From NCBI RefSeq assembly GCF_900177675.1, contig NZ_FXWM01000001.1, forward strand, positions 3,171,001-3,235,000: a stretch of DNA of 64,000 nt, read 5' to 3'. Positions 25,306-33,696 of this stretch are shown here, one piece after another (position 1 is the first letter of the stretch; every line of letters starts with the position of its first letter). The stretch comes from Bacillus sp. OV166. GTDB lineage: Bacteria; Bacillota; Bacilli; Bacillales; Cytobacillaceae. A program made the translations under genes and the position numbers. The notes beneath the pieces were generated by a model. The model did not search any database. It was not told the origin of the DNA and worked only from the letters and a program-made list of their open reading frames with translations.

Positions 25306-25375
25306 AAGTAACGGGTGCAAGAGTTTAACACCCCACTACCATTTTGATGATTTTTTATTAGATAAGAGTTAAAAG
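25306..25375 (+). repeat. cassette repeat, left part before a recombinase remnant
   Basis: Left arm AAGTAACGGGTGCAAGAG with the ATTACACTTAA flank. The matching right arm appears only at 25751-25771, on the other side of the recombinase remnant. Confidence 0.75.
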
Positions 25376-25422
25376 AAGCAACACTCTTTAGAAGTATTGC
25401 TTTTGTACATTTGAGCCATTGG

Positions 25423-25735
25423 TTAAAAATATTTTCTATACAATTCTTGTCTAAGACTACCACTTAATTGGGCATAAATTTTTGTAGTTTCGCTCTTCTG
25501 GTGACCAAGTATTCTTTTAATTTGATAGTAGTAATTGTTTCGAGTTTTACATCCTCAAAATACCGTATCACCAACAACGCTTGAAGTTTATAGGCCTTTA
25601 AAGTCTGCTGGGAGAACCCTTCAATTCGTTTATCAGATTCATAAATTTCCCAGGCTTTTAATAATAGCAAAATACATCTCTCCCTAAAAATTCTATTTTT
25701 AGAGGAATTATTGACCTGATTATTAAATTTGATAC
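25423..25735 (-). pseudogene. tyrosine recombinase, internally deleted
   Basis: The 5' part encodes the SAM-like core-binding domain (NNQVNNSSKNRIF..LLLKAWEIYESDKRIEGFSQQTLKAY..LETITTIKLKEYL). It is joined near 25510, out of frame, to the last 28 codons of the catalytic domain ([25 protein letters not shown]). Box I, box II and most of the catalytic domain are deleted. With the flanking left and right arms it forms a 466-bp unit, which may show the original arrangement of a recombinase cassette. Confidence 0.75.
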
Positions 25736-25750
25736 AGTACGGCAATCTTC

Positions 25751-25771
25751 AACTAACGGAGCCGGTTAGTT
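25751..25771 (+). repeat. cassette repeat, right part
   Basis: AACTAACGGAGCCGGTTAGTT: inner arm plus right arm, perfectly inverted. Confidence 0.75.
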
Positions 25772-25857
25772 CGATAGGTAATAATTCCCAGTATATAATG
25801 TAAGTTGAATTTTGAGAAAATGGAGTTTGGAAGACAAAAAATGAAGGCGGTTATTTA

Positions 25858-26235
25858 ATGAAGAAAAACTTTTTTGCGATTCTAATGTATACGTTAGGTA
25901 TTGTCGGGTTAATCATTACATTATTTATAATTAATAAAAACATTGATAATTCATTTGCCACTAAATTTGTACTTGGCTATTTGATTTTTCTTGTATTATT
26001 TGTTTTTTATTTCGTAATTGGAACGATATTAAATTTAAGTAAAATTGAATGGGTAGATATAAGAAAAAGATTATATAAATTCATTATTAGCTTTGTCCTA
26101 ATTAGTTGTCTCGGTTTGATTTATTACTACTTTAAAAAACCATCAGAAATAAATTTTCAAAAGGTTTTATTTTTGCCTTTCGCTATATCCCTCGGTTCAG
26201 CTTTTTCTGATTTACCTTTCATCAAGAAAAAATAA
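25858..26235 (+). CDS. small membrane protein
   Basis: 125 residues with a weak GAAGGCGG site upstream. Four helices: two at the N-terminus, one after the basic loop (SKIEWVDIRKRLYK), and one near the end before 'SDLPFIKKK'. No family recognised. Single-gene cassette. Confidence 0.6.
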   Translation: MKKNFFAILMYTLGIVGLIITLFIINKNIDNSFATKFVLGYLIFLVLFVFYFVIGTILNLSKIEWVDIRKRLYKFIISFVLISCLGLIYYYFKKPSEINFQKVLFLPFAISLGSAFSDLPFIKKK

Positions 26236-26251
26236 CTATTAACTTGATTAA

Positions 26252-26340
26252 GGCTATCGAATGCAAGAGTTGAAGTTCCAGTTACCATTGCAATTTGGTG
26301 GCTTTGTCTTATTCAGCTAACGCAGTTTACTTTAGTTAGA
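26252..26340 (+). repeat. cassette repeat, degenerate arms
   Basis: Left arm GGCTATCGAATGCAAGAG; core CAGTTACCATTGCAATTTGGTGGC; inner AGCTAACGCAG; right part TTTAGTTAG. Confidence 0.6.
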
Positions 26341-26391
26341 ACTAGTTAAAAATATAATATTGAAAATTATTTTGTTTAGGCTGTGATTGGA

Positions 26392-26736
26392 ATGTCAAAT
26401 AGGGAAGAATTGCTTAAAATTATAAGTGAACTCGAAGATGACAAGATTAAAAAAGTCTTGAAAATAATTGAGCAGATGAAAAATTATGAACAAGAATATC
26501 ATATTTCGTTTGAGGATTTTAAGCATAATCAATGGAGAATTGACTATTGGGAAAAAGCTCTTGAGGGAAAAGAATTTTCTTCCGTAGATCCCTATGGGGA
26601 TACACATTTCTTTAAACCAAAAGAAGAAATGGACGTTAGGATGTATTATGACCTTGCATTAAAAGATTTTCAGGAAAGCAAAAGGAGATTAAATCTATTA
26701 TTAGATTTAAAAAACTTTTATGACCCTGCTATTTAA
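26392..26736 (+). CDS. uncharacterised small soluble protein
   Basis: 114 residues from ATG 26392 (an in-frame GTG at 26383 is also possible; neither has a strong site). Helical and charged: SNREELLKIISELEDDKIKK then 'DFKHNQWRIDYWEKALEGKEF' and an aromatic, basic end. No family recognised. Single-gene cassette. Confidence 0.5.
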   Translation: MSNREELLKIISELEDDKIKKVLKIIEQMKNYEQEYHISFEDFKHNQWRIDYWEKALEGKEFSSVDPYGDTHFFKPKEEMDVRMYYDLALKDFQESKRRLNLLLDLKNFYDPAI

Positions 26737-26773
26737 CTGATGGTTCAGCTTAGATTGTGAAGAAATATACTTA

Positions 26774-26850
26774 AACAAACTGGTGTAAGAGTTTAAAGAT
26801 CCAGCTGCCATTTTGGCAGCTTTTCTTGTTGCACAAAGGGGCAGTATAGT
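26774..26850 (+). repeat. cassette repeat, full copy
   Basis: Left arm AACAAACTGGTGTAAGAG behind GAAATATACTTA; core CAGCTGCCATTTTGGCAGCT with T-run; right arm GTATAGTGGAAG. Confidence 0.85.
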
Positions 26851-26901
26851 GGAAGAAGAGGTAATATTATATTCCATATAATTGTTATAGGAAGTGAAAA
26901 A

Positions 26902-27312
26902 ATGTCTTTTTTTTATATAATGTTCATACTTGGAACCTTGTTTGTAATAGCCGCAGTATTTGGCTTTATTAATAATATTGGTATAGTTAAATGCCTTGGA
27001 TACTTATTTATTGGTGTTTTACTTTTAGCGGTTACTCTTCCAAGCCTAAAATATGTTGTGCTGAAGGAATATGATGTCGTTAGTGGGAAGTGTGTTATCG
27101 AGATAGATTCATCAGGTCGTTCTTCTGAAGCGGACTTTAATATGCTTAATACTGGTGAGGTGTTTACTTTCAAAGATATTCCTGACCTTGATGCTTACGG
27201 AAAGTCAATCCCTTATTATTGTAGAGTGACAGTAACAAAAGACCATAATTTTGAAATTGGTTATAAAATATATGATGGCAAAACACGAAAGTTAATATTA
27301 ACAAGTAAATAG
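26902..27312 (+). CDS. membrane-anchored protein of unknown function
   Basis: 136 residues, GGAAGTG upstream. Two helices (about 3-22 and 30-48) followed by a beta-rich outer domain (VSGKCVIEIDSSGRSSEADF..SIPYYCRVTVTKDHNFEIGYK). Two Cys sit in the outer domain. No family recognised. Single-gene cassette. Confidence 0.6.
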   Translation: MSFFYIMFILGTLFVIAAVFGFINNIGIVKCLGYLFIGVLLLAVTLPSLKYVVLKEYDVVSGKCVIEIDSSGRSSEADFNMLNTGEVFTFKDIPDLDAYGKSIPYYCRVTVTKDHNFEIGYKIYDGKTRKLILTSK

Positions 27313-27465
27313 TTTATGTCAGTTATAAATGATAAAAAATGTTCTTACCTCTTTTTATTCTTAATAGATACTTCAGTTTGTAAATAAATGATATTATAGC
27401 TGAAGAAGGAATTTGAATTTTCTTCCAGTATATAATTACTCAATAATATTAAGGGGGAAAAATAA

Positions 27466-27748
27466 TTGACGGCAATTATGGTAGCATTAGCGATGGTAAT
27501 ACTGGGTTCAGTAGTTGCTTGGCAATTTAGCAAAGGAAAGTCGACAAAAAGAAAGTATATCATTTGGGGTATTACCATTATGGTAGCAATCGCACCTTTC
27601 CTTTCATTTTCAATCGGCTTAACATATGCATTTTAGAAATGGTTGGGCTGGATTAATTATGTGGGTCTTGTTTCCAATTATTTTCATCTTAGGGCTTATT
27701 GTATTATTGGTTGGTGTCTTTAAAGAAAAAGGAACAGAAGCAATGTAG
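27466..27748 (+). pseudogene. small membrane protein, frameshifted
   Basis: TTG 27466 with AAGGGGGA upstream opens a 56-codon frame with two helices (TAIMVALAMVILGSVVAWQF, 'IIWGITIMVAIAPFLSFSIG') ending at TAG 27634-27636. The neighbouring frame continues with RNGWAGLIMWVLFPIIFILG and KEKGTEAM to 27748. Together they would make a three-helix protein of about 90 residues. Confidence 0.55.
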
Positions 27749-27795
27749 AATTATTTGCTTAGGGTGAGTATCTAGTTTGTGAAGAATTATACTTA

Positions 27796-27874
27796 TACTA
27801 ACGGGTGCAAGAGTTAAAGATTGGGATGGCTACGGCGATCCCTATTTTTATTGCACTAACGTGGAAGGATAGTT
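27796..27874 (+). repeat. cassette repeat, full copy
   Basis: Left arm TACTAACGGGTGCAAGAG; core GGGATGGCTACGGCGATCCC; inner CACTAACGTGGAAG; right arm GATAGTTCAATAAG. Confidence 0.85.
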
Positions 27875-27909
27875 CAATAAGAACTACTCTATAAATGATA
27901 AATGCGACA

Positions 27910-27940
27910 AAAAAGGATACTGTAATAACAGTACCCTTAT
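27910..27940 (-). terminator. terminator of the following minus-strand gene
   Basis: AAGGATACTGT pairs with ACAGTACCCTT, with A-rich flank giving T-run on the minus strand. Confidence 0.6.
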
Positions 27941-28209
27941 AGATTAAAATAATCTAAAATGAAAATTAAAGCGAACATAAAAAAGGCTATAAAATTTAAA
28001 ATAAAAATGACTTTTTTTTCCTTTAATAAATAACTCTCAATTCCAATTAGCAAAAAGCTTAACGAAAGAAATATATAACCAAATGAATGATTGATGTCTA
28101 AGAAAAACAGTGAAAAATATCCAATAATTAAAACAAGCTGTAAATAAAAAATGGGTTTTATCCTTTTCTGCTTTTTTTCGAAGAATTTATCTAAAAGTCC
28201 CAATTTCAA
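27937..28209 (-). CDS. small membrane protein
   Basis: 90 residues. A basic N-terminus (DKFFEKKQKRIKP) precedes three or four closely packed helices rich in Phe, Ile and Leu. No family recognised. It reads against the array between repeats at 27796 and 28343. Confidence 0.55.
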   Translation of the reverse strand: MKLGLLDKFFEKKQKRIKPIFYLQLVLIIGYFSLFFLDINHSFGYIFLSLSFLLIGIESYLLKEKKVIFILNFIAFFMFALIFILDYFNL

Positions 28210-28342
28210 ATCAATCCTACCCTTAAGTGTTATTGTAATTATACTACAAGTTAGGGCACTTTAGGACAGCACTAAATTATTAAATATATACAAAGTCCCC
28301 TTTTTTCTTGTTCCAAAAACAGATTGTGAAGGATTGTACTTA

Positions 28343-28411
28343 CACTAACGGATGCGATACTTCAACAAGGGTATCGCTTTTTCCTTATGTAACTAACTGG
28401 GCAGTTTAGTT
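28343..28411 (+). repeat. cassette repeat, hairpin core
   Basis: Left arm CACTAACGGATGC; core GCGATAC..GGTATCGC with T-run; inner AACTAACTGGGCA; right arm GTTTAGTTGAATAAG. Confidence 0.85.
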
Positions 28412-28466
28412 GAATAAGAAATGATTAAATTATGCTATTATTAGATATAAATTAGGGGGAACATAT

Positions 28467-28679
28467 GTGACTGACAAATTTATGGAATTGAGCATACCAG
28501 TACTATCATCAAAATTAGTAGTAGCCCCTTTGTATATTATTAATCTAATAATGTGTATTGGCTACTTAATTGTCCTGCGAAAAGAAAAAGGGTGTTTTGT
28601 ATTTATTGGAAAAATCTATTCCTTTATTATTATAGTTAATTATATTGTTGCCCTTTATTTTCGTTTTTTCTACTCATGA
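28467..28679 (+). CDS. small membrane protein
   Basis: 70 residues from GTG 28467 with TAGGGGGAA upstream. Two helices (about 18-37 and 45-65) with a basic loop RKEKG. No family recognised. Single-gene cassette. Confidence 0.5.
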   Translation: MTDKFMELSIPVLSSKLVVAPLYIINLIMCIGYLIVLRKEKGCFVFIGKIYSFIIIVNYIVALYFRFFYS

Positions 28680-28684
28680 AATTC

Positions 28685-28740
28685 AACTACGGGTGCTTAT
28701 GTTGATGAATAGGGGTTTTTGTTGCTACTTTTTTGTTGTC
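28685..28740 (+). repeat. cassette repeat, degenerate
   Basis: Left arm AACTACGGGTGC (one base short) and a T-rich core; no clear right arm. Confidence 0.55.
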
Positions 28741-28837
28741 TACTTTTATTGAGCAGAAATGTCTAATAATACCTACACAAAATTCGATATAAATGTGTTA
28801 TACATAAAGAAATGAATTATGTGGAGGATTTTGCATT

Positions 28838-29386
28838 ATGAAACAATGGGTTACTCATAGCAACTCAAAAAAGAAAGTACGGGGATTAAAAAGAAAATGT
28901 CGTATTTTTTTCAACTATATAACTGAAAAAGCTGATTCTTTACCAATACCAAAGAATAATGACCCATCTTATCCAGGTTACTCTTCCCTTCAAATTTGCT
29001 TCGATGACTTCTTTCCTGATTCTAAGAAGACACCGAATTCTGTTAGGAAATTTTTTGTGCAAACAATTATTAATGGAATTAAACATTTGATTGATACGAA
29101 AACAGAATCCCAGAGGGAATATCGTGTCTTTTGTACTTTCCCTCTGCCACATTTAGTTGGTGCTCAAATTACGATTCTTTTTACAAAAAAAGGTTTAGAT
29201 AGTTTTTATGAGGGCTTGTTTAGTCAAGAGGTAGAAGGTCATCGACTGATTTCTTTAAATCCAGACCTTGAAATAGAGTGGGGATTACACCTGCCAAATG
29301 GGTTAGATGTTAAAGGATTTAAAGCAGACGATGAAGATAAAGATTATTCATCAGATGAAATATGGTTAATCGGGGTATTGAGTTAA
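28838..29386 (+). CDS. DUF3916 family protein
   Basis: 182 residues, GTGGAGG upstream. Conserved pattern: 'GLKRKCRIFFNYITEKADSLPIP', 'YSSLQICFDDFFPDSKKTPNSVRKFF', 'REYRVFCTFPLPHLVGAQITILFTK', 'LISLNPDLEIEWGLHLPNGLDVKGF'. DUF3916 proteins are soluble and of unknown function, and they often occur near toxin or immunity genes. Single-gene cassette. Confidence 0.7.
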   Translation: MKQWVTHSNSKKKVRGLKRKCRIFFNYITEKADSLPIPKNNDPSYPGYSSLQICFDDFFPDSKKTPNSVRKFFVQTIINGIKHLIDTKTESQREYRVFCTFPLPHLVGAQITILFTKKGLDSFYEGLFSQEVEGHRLISLNPDLEIEWGLHLPNGLDVKGFKADDEDKDYSSDEIWLIGVLS

Positions 29387-29410
29387 ATACCTTTTGACAA
29401 CACCGTTTTA

Positions 29411-29443
29411 TTACAACCTTTCGTTTTTAGGGAGGTTGTTTTA
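29411..29443 (+). terminator. terminator after the DUF3916 gene
   Basis: ACAACCT..AGGTTGT stem followed by T4. Confidence 0.55.
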
Positions 29444-29458
29444 CGTTTGTAGTTCTTG

Positions 29459-29479
29459 AACTAACGTGGAAGGTTAGTT
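29459..29479 (+). repeat. cassette repeat, short form
   Basis: AACTAACGTGGAAGGTTAGTT: perfect 7-bp arms around a 7-base centre, core absent. Confidence 0.8.
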
Positions 29480-29566
29480 GAAGAAAGAAAAAGGAAAATA
29501 GGACTCAAACAGATGGTATTAAATGGTAAAATATAGAGACTAGACAAATAAGGGAGGGGAAGAAAA

Positions 29567-29884
29567 TTGTCCATATGGAAAGCGTACGCTATTACAATTC
29601 TCGAAATATTAGTTTTTTTAGTTATTGGTTTTATTCTAACTGAAAATGTATTAAGAACGATTTATGGGAATTTCGGTATTAGTTTTATGGGGAACGTATG
29701 GGTTAATTGGTTCGGAGTCTCATATCTTCTGTTTTTTCTTTATACAATTATCCGTTGGCTATTTATTAATAAAAATAACAACTTGTTAAGGGAACGTATA
29801 ACATCTATTGTCTTTTGGGTGCTTTTTATTGGCTCTGTTTATGCTATTTTTATTCCTTTTGTTAAAGGAGAAAATCCATTCTAA
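29567..29884 (+). CDS. small membrane protein
   Basis: 105 residues from TTG 29567 with AAGGGAGGGG upstream. Three helices (about 7-27, 48-66, 79-98), the second followed by a basic turn (RWLFINKNNN). No family recognised. The stop lies four bases before the next repeat. Confidence 0.6.
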   Translation: MSIWKAYAITILEILVFLVIGFILTENVLRTIYGNFGISFMGNVWVNWFGVSYLLFFLYTIIRWLFINKNNNLLRERITSIVFWVLFIGSVYAIFIPFVKGENPF

Positions 29885-29887
29885 TTC

Positions 29888-29969
29888 AACTAACGGGTGC
29901 TTGAGTTCAACAATATTTGGCTGCTAAGATATCCTTTTTTTGTTGTTCCACTAGAGGTGCAGGTTAATT
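29888..29969 (+). repeat. cassette repeat, full copy
   Basis: Left arm AACTAACGGGTGC; core ATTTGGCTGCTAAGATATCC with T-run; inner CACTAGAGGTGCAG; right arm GTTAATTGAATAAG. Core nearly identical to the copy at 46751. Confidence 0.85.
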
Positions 29970-30054
29970 GAATAAGGCTTCGATTTTAAGAATGAAGAAT
30001 TACAAGTAAGAATTTGAAGAAATTAAAAGAAAGAAATCTTATAATTCAATTTCT

Positions 30055-30321
30055 ATGGAAGGACCTGATATTATTTTTCATATCATTTTTGTAGTTGTTT
30101 ATATTATTTTGTGTTTTGCTTTGTTTGGAATATTGGATAGAGTTAAGGTAAATAAATTAAAGGCATTGAAATCTGAATTGGAACGGAATATAGATGAAGA
30201 TGAACAACTTTCAAATAAAGAAAAAGTCTTGTTAAATAAAACAGTTTTCTGGTCACGAATTAGAGTAGGGGTAGGAATTATTATGTTTATAGGGCTGTTA
30301 CTCATTATTTTGTATAAATAA
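30055..30321 (+). CDS. small membrane protein with charged loop
   Basis: 88 residues from ATG 30055. One helix at each end (about 7-25 and 70-86) with a charged, helical cytoplasmic loop (KSELERNIDEDEQLSNKEKV). No family recognised. Single-gene cassette. Confidence 0.55.
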   Translation: MEGPDIIFHIIFVVVYIILCFALFGILDRVKVNKLKALKSELERNIDEDEQLSNKEKVLLNKTVFWSRIRVGVGIIMFIGLLLIILYK

Positions 30322-30339
30322 ATTAAATAACACTTCTTC

Positions 30340-30408
30340 AACTAAGGGGTGCTTTACTTCAATAAGGAGTAAAGCTTTTTTCTTATTCAAGTAACGGTCA
30401 GTTTAATT
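30340..30408 (+). repeat. cassette repeat, hairpin core
   Basis: Left arm AACTAAGGGGTGC; core GCTTTAC..GTAAAGC with T-run; inner AAGTAACGGTCA; right arm GTTTAATTGAATAA. Confidence 0.8.
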
Positions 30409-30511
30409 GAATAAATGATATACTTCAATGGTAATTCTTGCGGAGATACCACTGCTAACCGTTTCTTAAACTGGATCACCCTTTCCAAAAGAGTCCATAA
30501 GGAGATTGTTT

Positions 30512-30691
30512 ATGCCGATCATAAGAGATATTCAGCTTTACGTTCCGAAAAACAAAGAACAGAACTGGACATTCTTTCACGAAACAAGATGTATTACATT
30601 TTTATATAGCCGTCTTCTGCCAAAGCTACAGACAAAGGATGATAAGGGGATACAAATCTATTGTGTAGACAATTTAGAACAAAAAGAGTAA
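30512..30691 (+). CDS. uncharacterised small protein
   Basis: 59 residues from ATG 30512, with AAGGAG upstream. Reads MPIIRDIQLYVPKNKEQNWT.. and SRLLPKLQTKDDKGIQIYCV. Soluble. It ends 6 bases before the next gene, so the two form an operon, rare in this array. No family recognised. Confidence 0.55.
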   Translation: MPIIRDIQLYVPKNKEQNWTFFHETRCITFLYSRLLPKLQTKDDKGIQIYCVDNLEQKE

Positions 30692-30697
30692 ATCGAT

Positions 30698-31216
30698 ATG
30701 TTTACTCACATTATCTTTGATTATTTTCCTGTATTTGTAGAGGTGGATGTTGAAAATATACTGGCATTGACATCCGACAGAGAAAAGAAAGAACGAGTTC
30801 TAGAAATCGTGCACGGGGGAATGAAACTCGCTGCTGAGGAGTTTAATTGGGACATTTCTTCTCTGGACTTGGTCTATGAGAACATAAAACAGCTAGATTA
30901 TGAGAATGTATATCCTCTATTAAAGAAAAGCAGCCCGAACAGGAAGTTCATCTGCAGCGTCTTGTGTCATCATGAAGTAGCAAGTATCGATGTTTACATG
31001 GAGATCAAGAAAAGAAATGGTGAAGTCATCAATAAAGAGAAACTATTCTCTGTCGAAAAAACAGATGAACAGGATTTATTCTGCCATTTTGGAAATCTCG
31101 AATGGAAGCTGAATCATAAAGTGGAGTTTGCGGATAAAGATTATAATCATGTCTATCGTTTAACATTTCTTGAAAAGGACAAACCTAAAAATCTAGTATG
31201 GAAAATTGAAAAGTAG
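30698..31216 (+). CDS. uncharacterised soluble protein
   Basis: 172 residues. Starts MFTHIIFDYFPVFVEVDVEN, then a helix-rich part (DREKKERVLEIVHGG) and a beta-rich end (EWKLNHKVEFADKDYNHVYR). No signal or membrane segment. It follows the 59-residue gene by 6 bases; the pair may be functionally linked. No family recognised. Confidence 0.6.
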   Translation: MFTHIIFDYFPVFVEVDVENILALTSDREKKERVLEIVHGGMKLAAEEFNWDISSLDLVYENIKQLDYENVYPLLKKSSPNRKFICSVLCHHEVASIDVYMEIKKRNGEVINKEKLFSVEKTDEQDLFCHFGNLEWKLNHKVEFADKDYNHVYRLTFLEKDKPKNLVWKIEK

Positions 31217-31234
31217 ATGAGAAGGATCTTGTTG

Positions 31235-31262
31235 AACCAACGGGTGCGTTCGTTCAACAAGC
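31235..31262 (+). repeat. cassette repeat, left arm only
   Basis: TTGAACCAACGGGTGCG followed by TTCGTTCAACAAG. Confidence 0.55.
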
Positions 31263-31298
31263 TAAAGTAGCAATACTAGTAATTATCTTGATCTTTCG

Positions 31299-31345
31299 CA
31301 ATTGGGCGCGGTCCTGGAATAAGGATAAAGCGCTCATTTTTCATT
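31299..31345 (+). repeat. second repeat family, copy b (partial)
   Basis: CAATTGGGCGC then GGTCCTGGAATAAGG..AAAGCGCTC. Confidence 0.5.
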
Positions 31346-31497
31346 TTAGGGAAAGATTGTTGAAGATTAAGGGTAAGACTTATTGAATATTAGCACTACA
31401 TAGTTCCCTAATAGTGAAAATTAATAACAAACACTAAGAAATATGTTATATTTAGCAATATTATGTAAAAATGTAAATTGTTCGAGGAGTTGATTTT

Positions 31498-32439
31498 TTG
31501 AAAAGAATATCAATGTTATTCGTTTTATTCAGTATGTTATTTTTTGTAGTAGCATGCACTTCAAATAAAACTAATAAAGAAATGGAAATCTCTGATAATG
31601 ATGCCACAACTAAAGGGAGTACAAATAATTTAATTTCCTATTATGAAACGATCAAATTAGAAAATTCCATTGAATCTTCTTTCACCAAAAAGGTGTTAAA
31701 GAAAAAAGGCCATCCAGATGGTTATGATCTAACCCTTTCTCGGGCAAAGAAAGAAGTCATTCTTGTGATTAGACCTTATTCTAAGAAAAATTTTAATTAT
31801 TTAAAGGACGACCTTCAAAGTAATATTGAAGAAGTTTTGCAATCAAAAAAATATACGGATTATAAAGTGAAAGTTGTTGCTGATTGGTCTAAAACGAATC
31901 AGACAGAACAACAAGAAAATGAACAAAAGATTATAAATGAAATAGTAAATAAAATGAAAAAGACTCATAAAATTAATGTTTCGATGGGAACCCAATATTC
32001 AGCTACTGACGGACGCATTGTACAATTGGACTTAATGTTTTATAGAAACAACAAAGAAATTATTGATCCAAATGAAGTAAACAATTTTCATAAAGAATTT
32101 TTAAAATTAGCTAAAGAAAAAGGATTCAATGTTACGGATATTCATATTCGTTTTAAATCAAATTTAAAACGAGATTGGGAAATGAAAGTGATGCCGTCAA
32201 TAAATCAAGGATTAAAAGAAATAAAAGATCTTAAAGTTACATCTACAACTATAATAGACGATAAGAATCCAATTATTATTAATACCGCAATAAACAGCAC
32301 AGATAAAAATGCTAAAGAAATTGGAAAACGTATTAAAGAACTCTTAAATGAATTTTTCCAATATAAACAAATTAACAAATCATTTTCTGGTCCTTATGAA
32401 TTTCAGGTTCTAAGTAAAGATAATAAGAAAATAAATTAA
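31498..32439 (+). CDS. lipoprotein, DUF4030-like
   Basis: 313 residues from TTG 31498 (GAGGAG upstream). Signal peptide with lipobox VVAC (Cys about 20), so anchored outside the cell. Two repeated alpha-beta halves: 'YDLTLSRAKKEVILVIRPYSKKNFNYLKDDLQSNIEEVLQ' and 'GLKEIKDLKVTSTTIIDDKNPIIINTAINSTDKNAKEIGKRIKELLNEF'. This pattern recalls DUF4030 sporulation-associated proteins of the Bacillus cereus group; the family call is tentative. Confidence 0.65.
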   Translation: MKRISMLFVLFSMLFFVVACTSNKTNKEMEISDNDATTKGSTNNLISYYETIKLENSIESSFTKKVLKKKGHPDGYDLTLSRAKKEVILVIRPYSKKNFNYLKDDLQSNIEEVLQSKKYTDYKVKVVADWSKTNQTEQQENEQKIINEIVNKMKKTHKINVSMGTQYSATDGRIVQLDLMFYRNNKEIIDPNEVNNFHKEFLKLAKEKGFNVTDIHIRFKSNLKRDWEMKVMPSINQGLKEIKDLKVTSTTIIDDKNPIIINTAINSTDKNAKEIGKRIKELLNEFFQYKQINKSFSGPYEFQVLSKDNKKIN

Positions 32440-32520
32440 ACAATGGCTAATGGGAGCACCCCCCCCACTGGGTTAAGGATTTGCAAGCAATCCTATTAAA
32501 AAATATTATATACAACTTCT

Positions 32521-32604
32521 TCAACAATCGCGCACAATTCTGCAACAAGAATTGTGCCCTTTCTTTTTGTTAAGGGTCCTTTTGTTGAATAACACTCAAT
32601 GAGA
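32521..32604 (+). repeat. second repeat family, copy c (full)
   Basis: TTCAACAATCGCGC, hairpin GCACAATTCT/AGAATTGTGC, then TTTTGTTGAATAACACTCAAT. Confidence 0.65.
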
Positions 32605-32658
32605 AATTAGGGAAATTTTGTTAAAGTAAATAGAGAAGATTGTGAATAAATGTACTTA

Positions 32659-32680
32659 AGCTAACGTGGCAGGTTAGTTT
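32659..32680 (+). repeat. cassette repeat, short form
   Basis: AGCTAACGTGGCAGGTTAGTT behind GTGAATAAATGTACTTA: arms fused, no core. Confidence 0.8.
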
Positions 32681-32742
32681 AAGAGGGAATATCTTTCCTA
32701 TTTTCTTCGAATACTAAAAAAAACGTACAAGGAAAGATTAAA

Positions 32743-33306
32743 ATGAAAACATTGCAATCAAAAGAGAAAATAAAAAAAGTCGGTGAATTTTATAATGAAG
32801 TCTCGAAAGCAAATGAGGACTACTTAAAATATTGGCTTGATAATACGTTGTTTCATTGGGATTTTTGGTTATCTATAGTTTTTACTATTGTACCAATAAT
32901 TTTTTGGATTAAAATTCGCAAAAAAGAAAGCTCAAGCCGTCTTTTATTTACAGGAATGTTTGTTTTTATTATTTCTTCTTGGTTAGATTTCTTAGGAGTG
33001 CAATGCGGAAAGTGGTACTATACAGGAAAAGTAATTCCTTCTATCCCTTCGTATGTACCTTGGGATTGGATTATACTTCCTGTTTTTGTTATGACCTTGA
33101 TTCTATTTAAACCTAAAAGTTCTCCTATCCTAAAAGGATTGATTTTTGCAAGTGTAAGTACACTCATAGGCGAACCACTTTTTTTATGGTTAGGTTTTTA
33201 CGTTATAAAGGATTGGAATATGCTTTATTCCTTCCCTATATATTTCATCATTTACTTATTAGCTAATAGAATGAGTAAAGTTAAAAATTTTGAACCGATT
33301 TCCTAA
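32743..33306 (+). CDS. CBO0543-family membrane protein
   Basis: 187 residues with CAAGGAAAG upstream. After a charged helical start it has about five helices; 'SRLLFTGMFVFIISSWLDFLGVQCGKWYY' and 'PSYVPWDWIILPVFVMTLILF' match the CBO0543 family known from Bacillus and Clostridium. Function unknown. Single-gene cassette. Confidence 0.75.
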   Translation: MKTLQSKEKIKKVGEFYNEVSKANEDYLKYWLDNTLFHWDFWLSIVFTIVPIIFWIKIRKKESSSRLLFTGMFVFIISSWLDFLGVQCGKWYYTGKVIPSIPSYVPWDWIILPVFVMTLILFKPKSSPILKGLIFASVSTLIGEPLFLWLGFYVIKDWNMLYSFPIYFIIYLLANRMSKVKNFEPIS

Positions 33307-33318
33307 TTAATCTTCTTC

Positions 33319-33590
33319 AACTACCATGAAAATAACTTGCTTCATGATTAGAAAAATGACAATGCTTAAGAAGACCCTGCTCAATCCTAAAAAAAAAGAG
33401 GAGAGCGATAATTAATAAGTCTATGGATTAGGGTTGACTGGATAAAGGTCAGTAATAGTATTGACACTTCCTAACCATTTTCATTCTCTGTGGTGCAGCA
33501 CTGATTTTGTGCTGCATGGATGGCTAACGGGTGCTTGACTTCAATAAGAGGTAAGGCTTTTCTTGTTCCACTAACGGAATGCAGCAAATG
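33319..33590 (+). repeat. cassette repeat split by a nested element
   Basis: Left AACT 33319-33322, insertion 33323-33525, then AACGGGTGC, core TTGACTTCAATAAGAGGTAAGGC with T-run, inner CACTAACGGAATGCAG; right arm not clear. Confidence 0.7.
33323..33525 (+). mobile_element. nested 200-bp element, short type (copy 2)
   Basis: Same ends as copy 1: ACCATGAAAATAAC and hairpin GCAGCAC/GTGCTGC followed by CATGGATGGCT. No ORF. Confidence 0.75.
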
Positions 33591-33696
33591 TTTAGGGCTA
33601 AGCTCAATTCCTTTAATGGGGTCACCATGAATATAAGTACATTCCCTTAAATAGTGCATAGAATAATTTAATAAATCTATGAAGGGGTTTAGAAAA

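Noticed and set aside
30415..30609. 64-codon ORF upstream of the 59-residue gene
   Set aside because: No ribosome site, and it overlaps the better-supported frame at 30512.
33471..33659. Minus-strand ORF over the short nested element and repeat
   Set aside because: Shadow of repeat sequence; only its first 28 codons lie outside it and have no recognised match.
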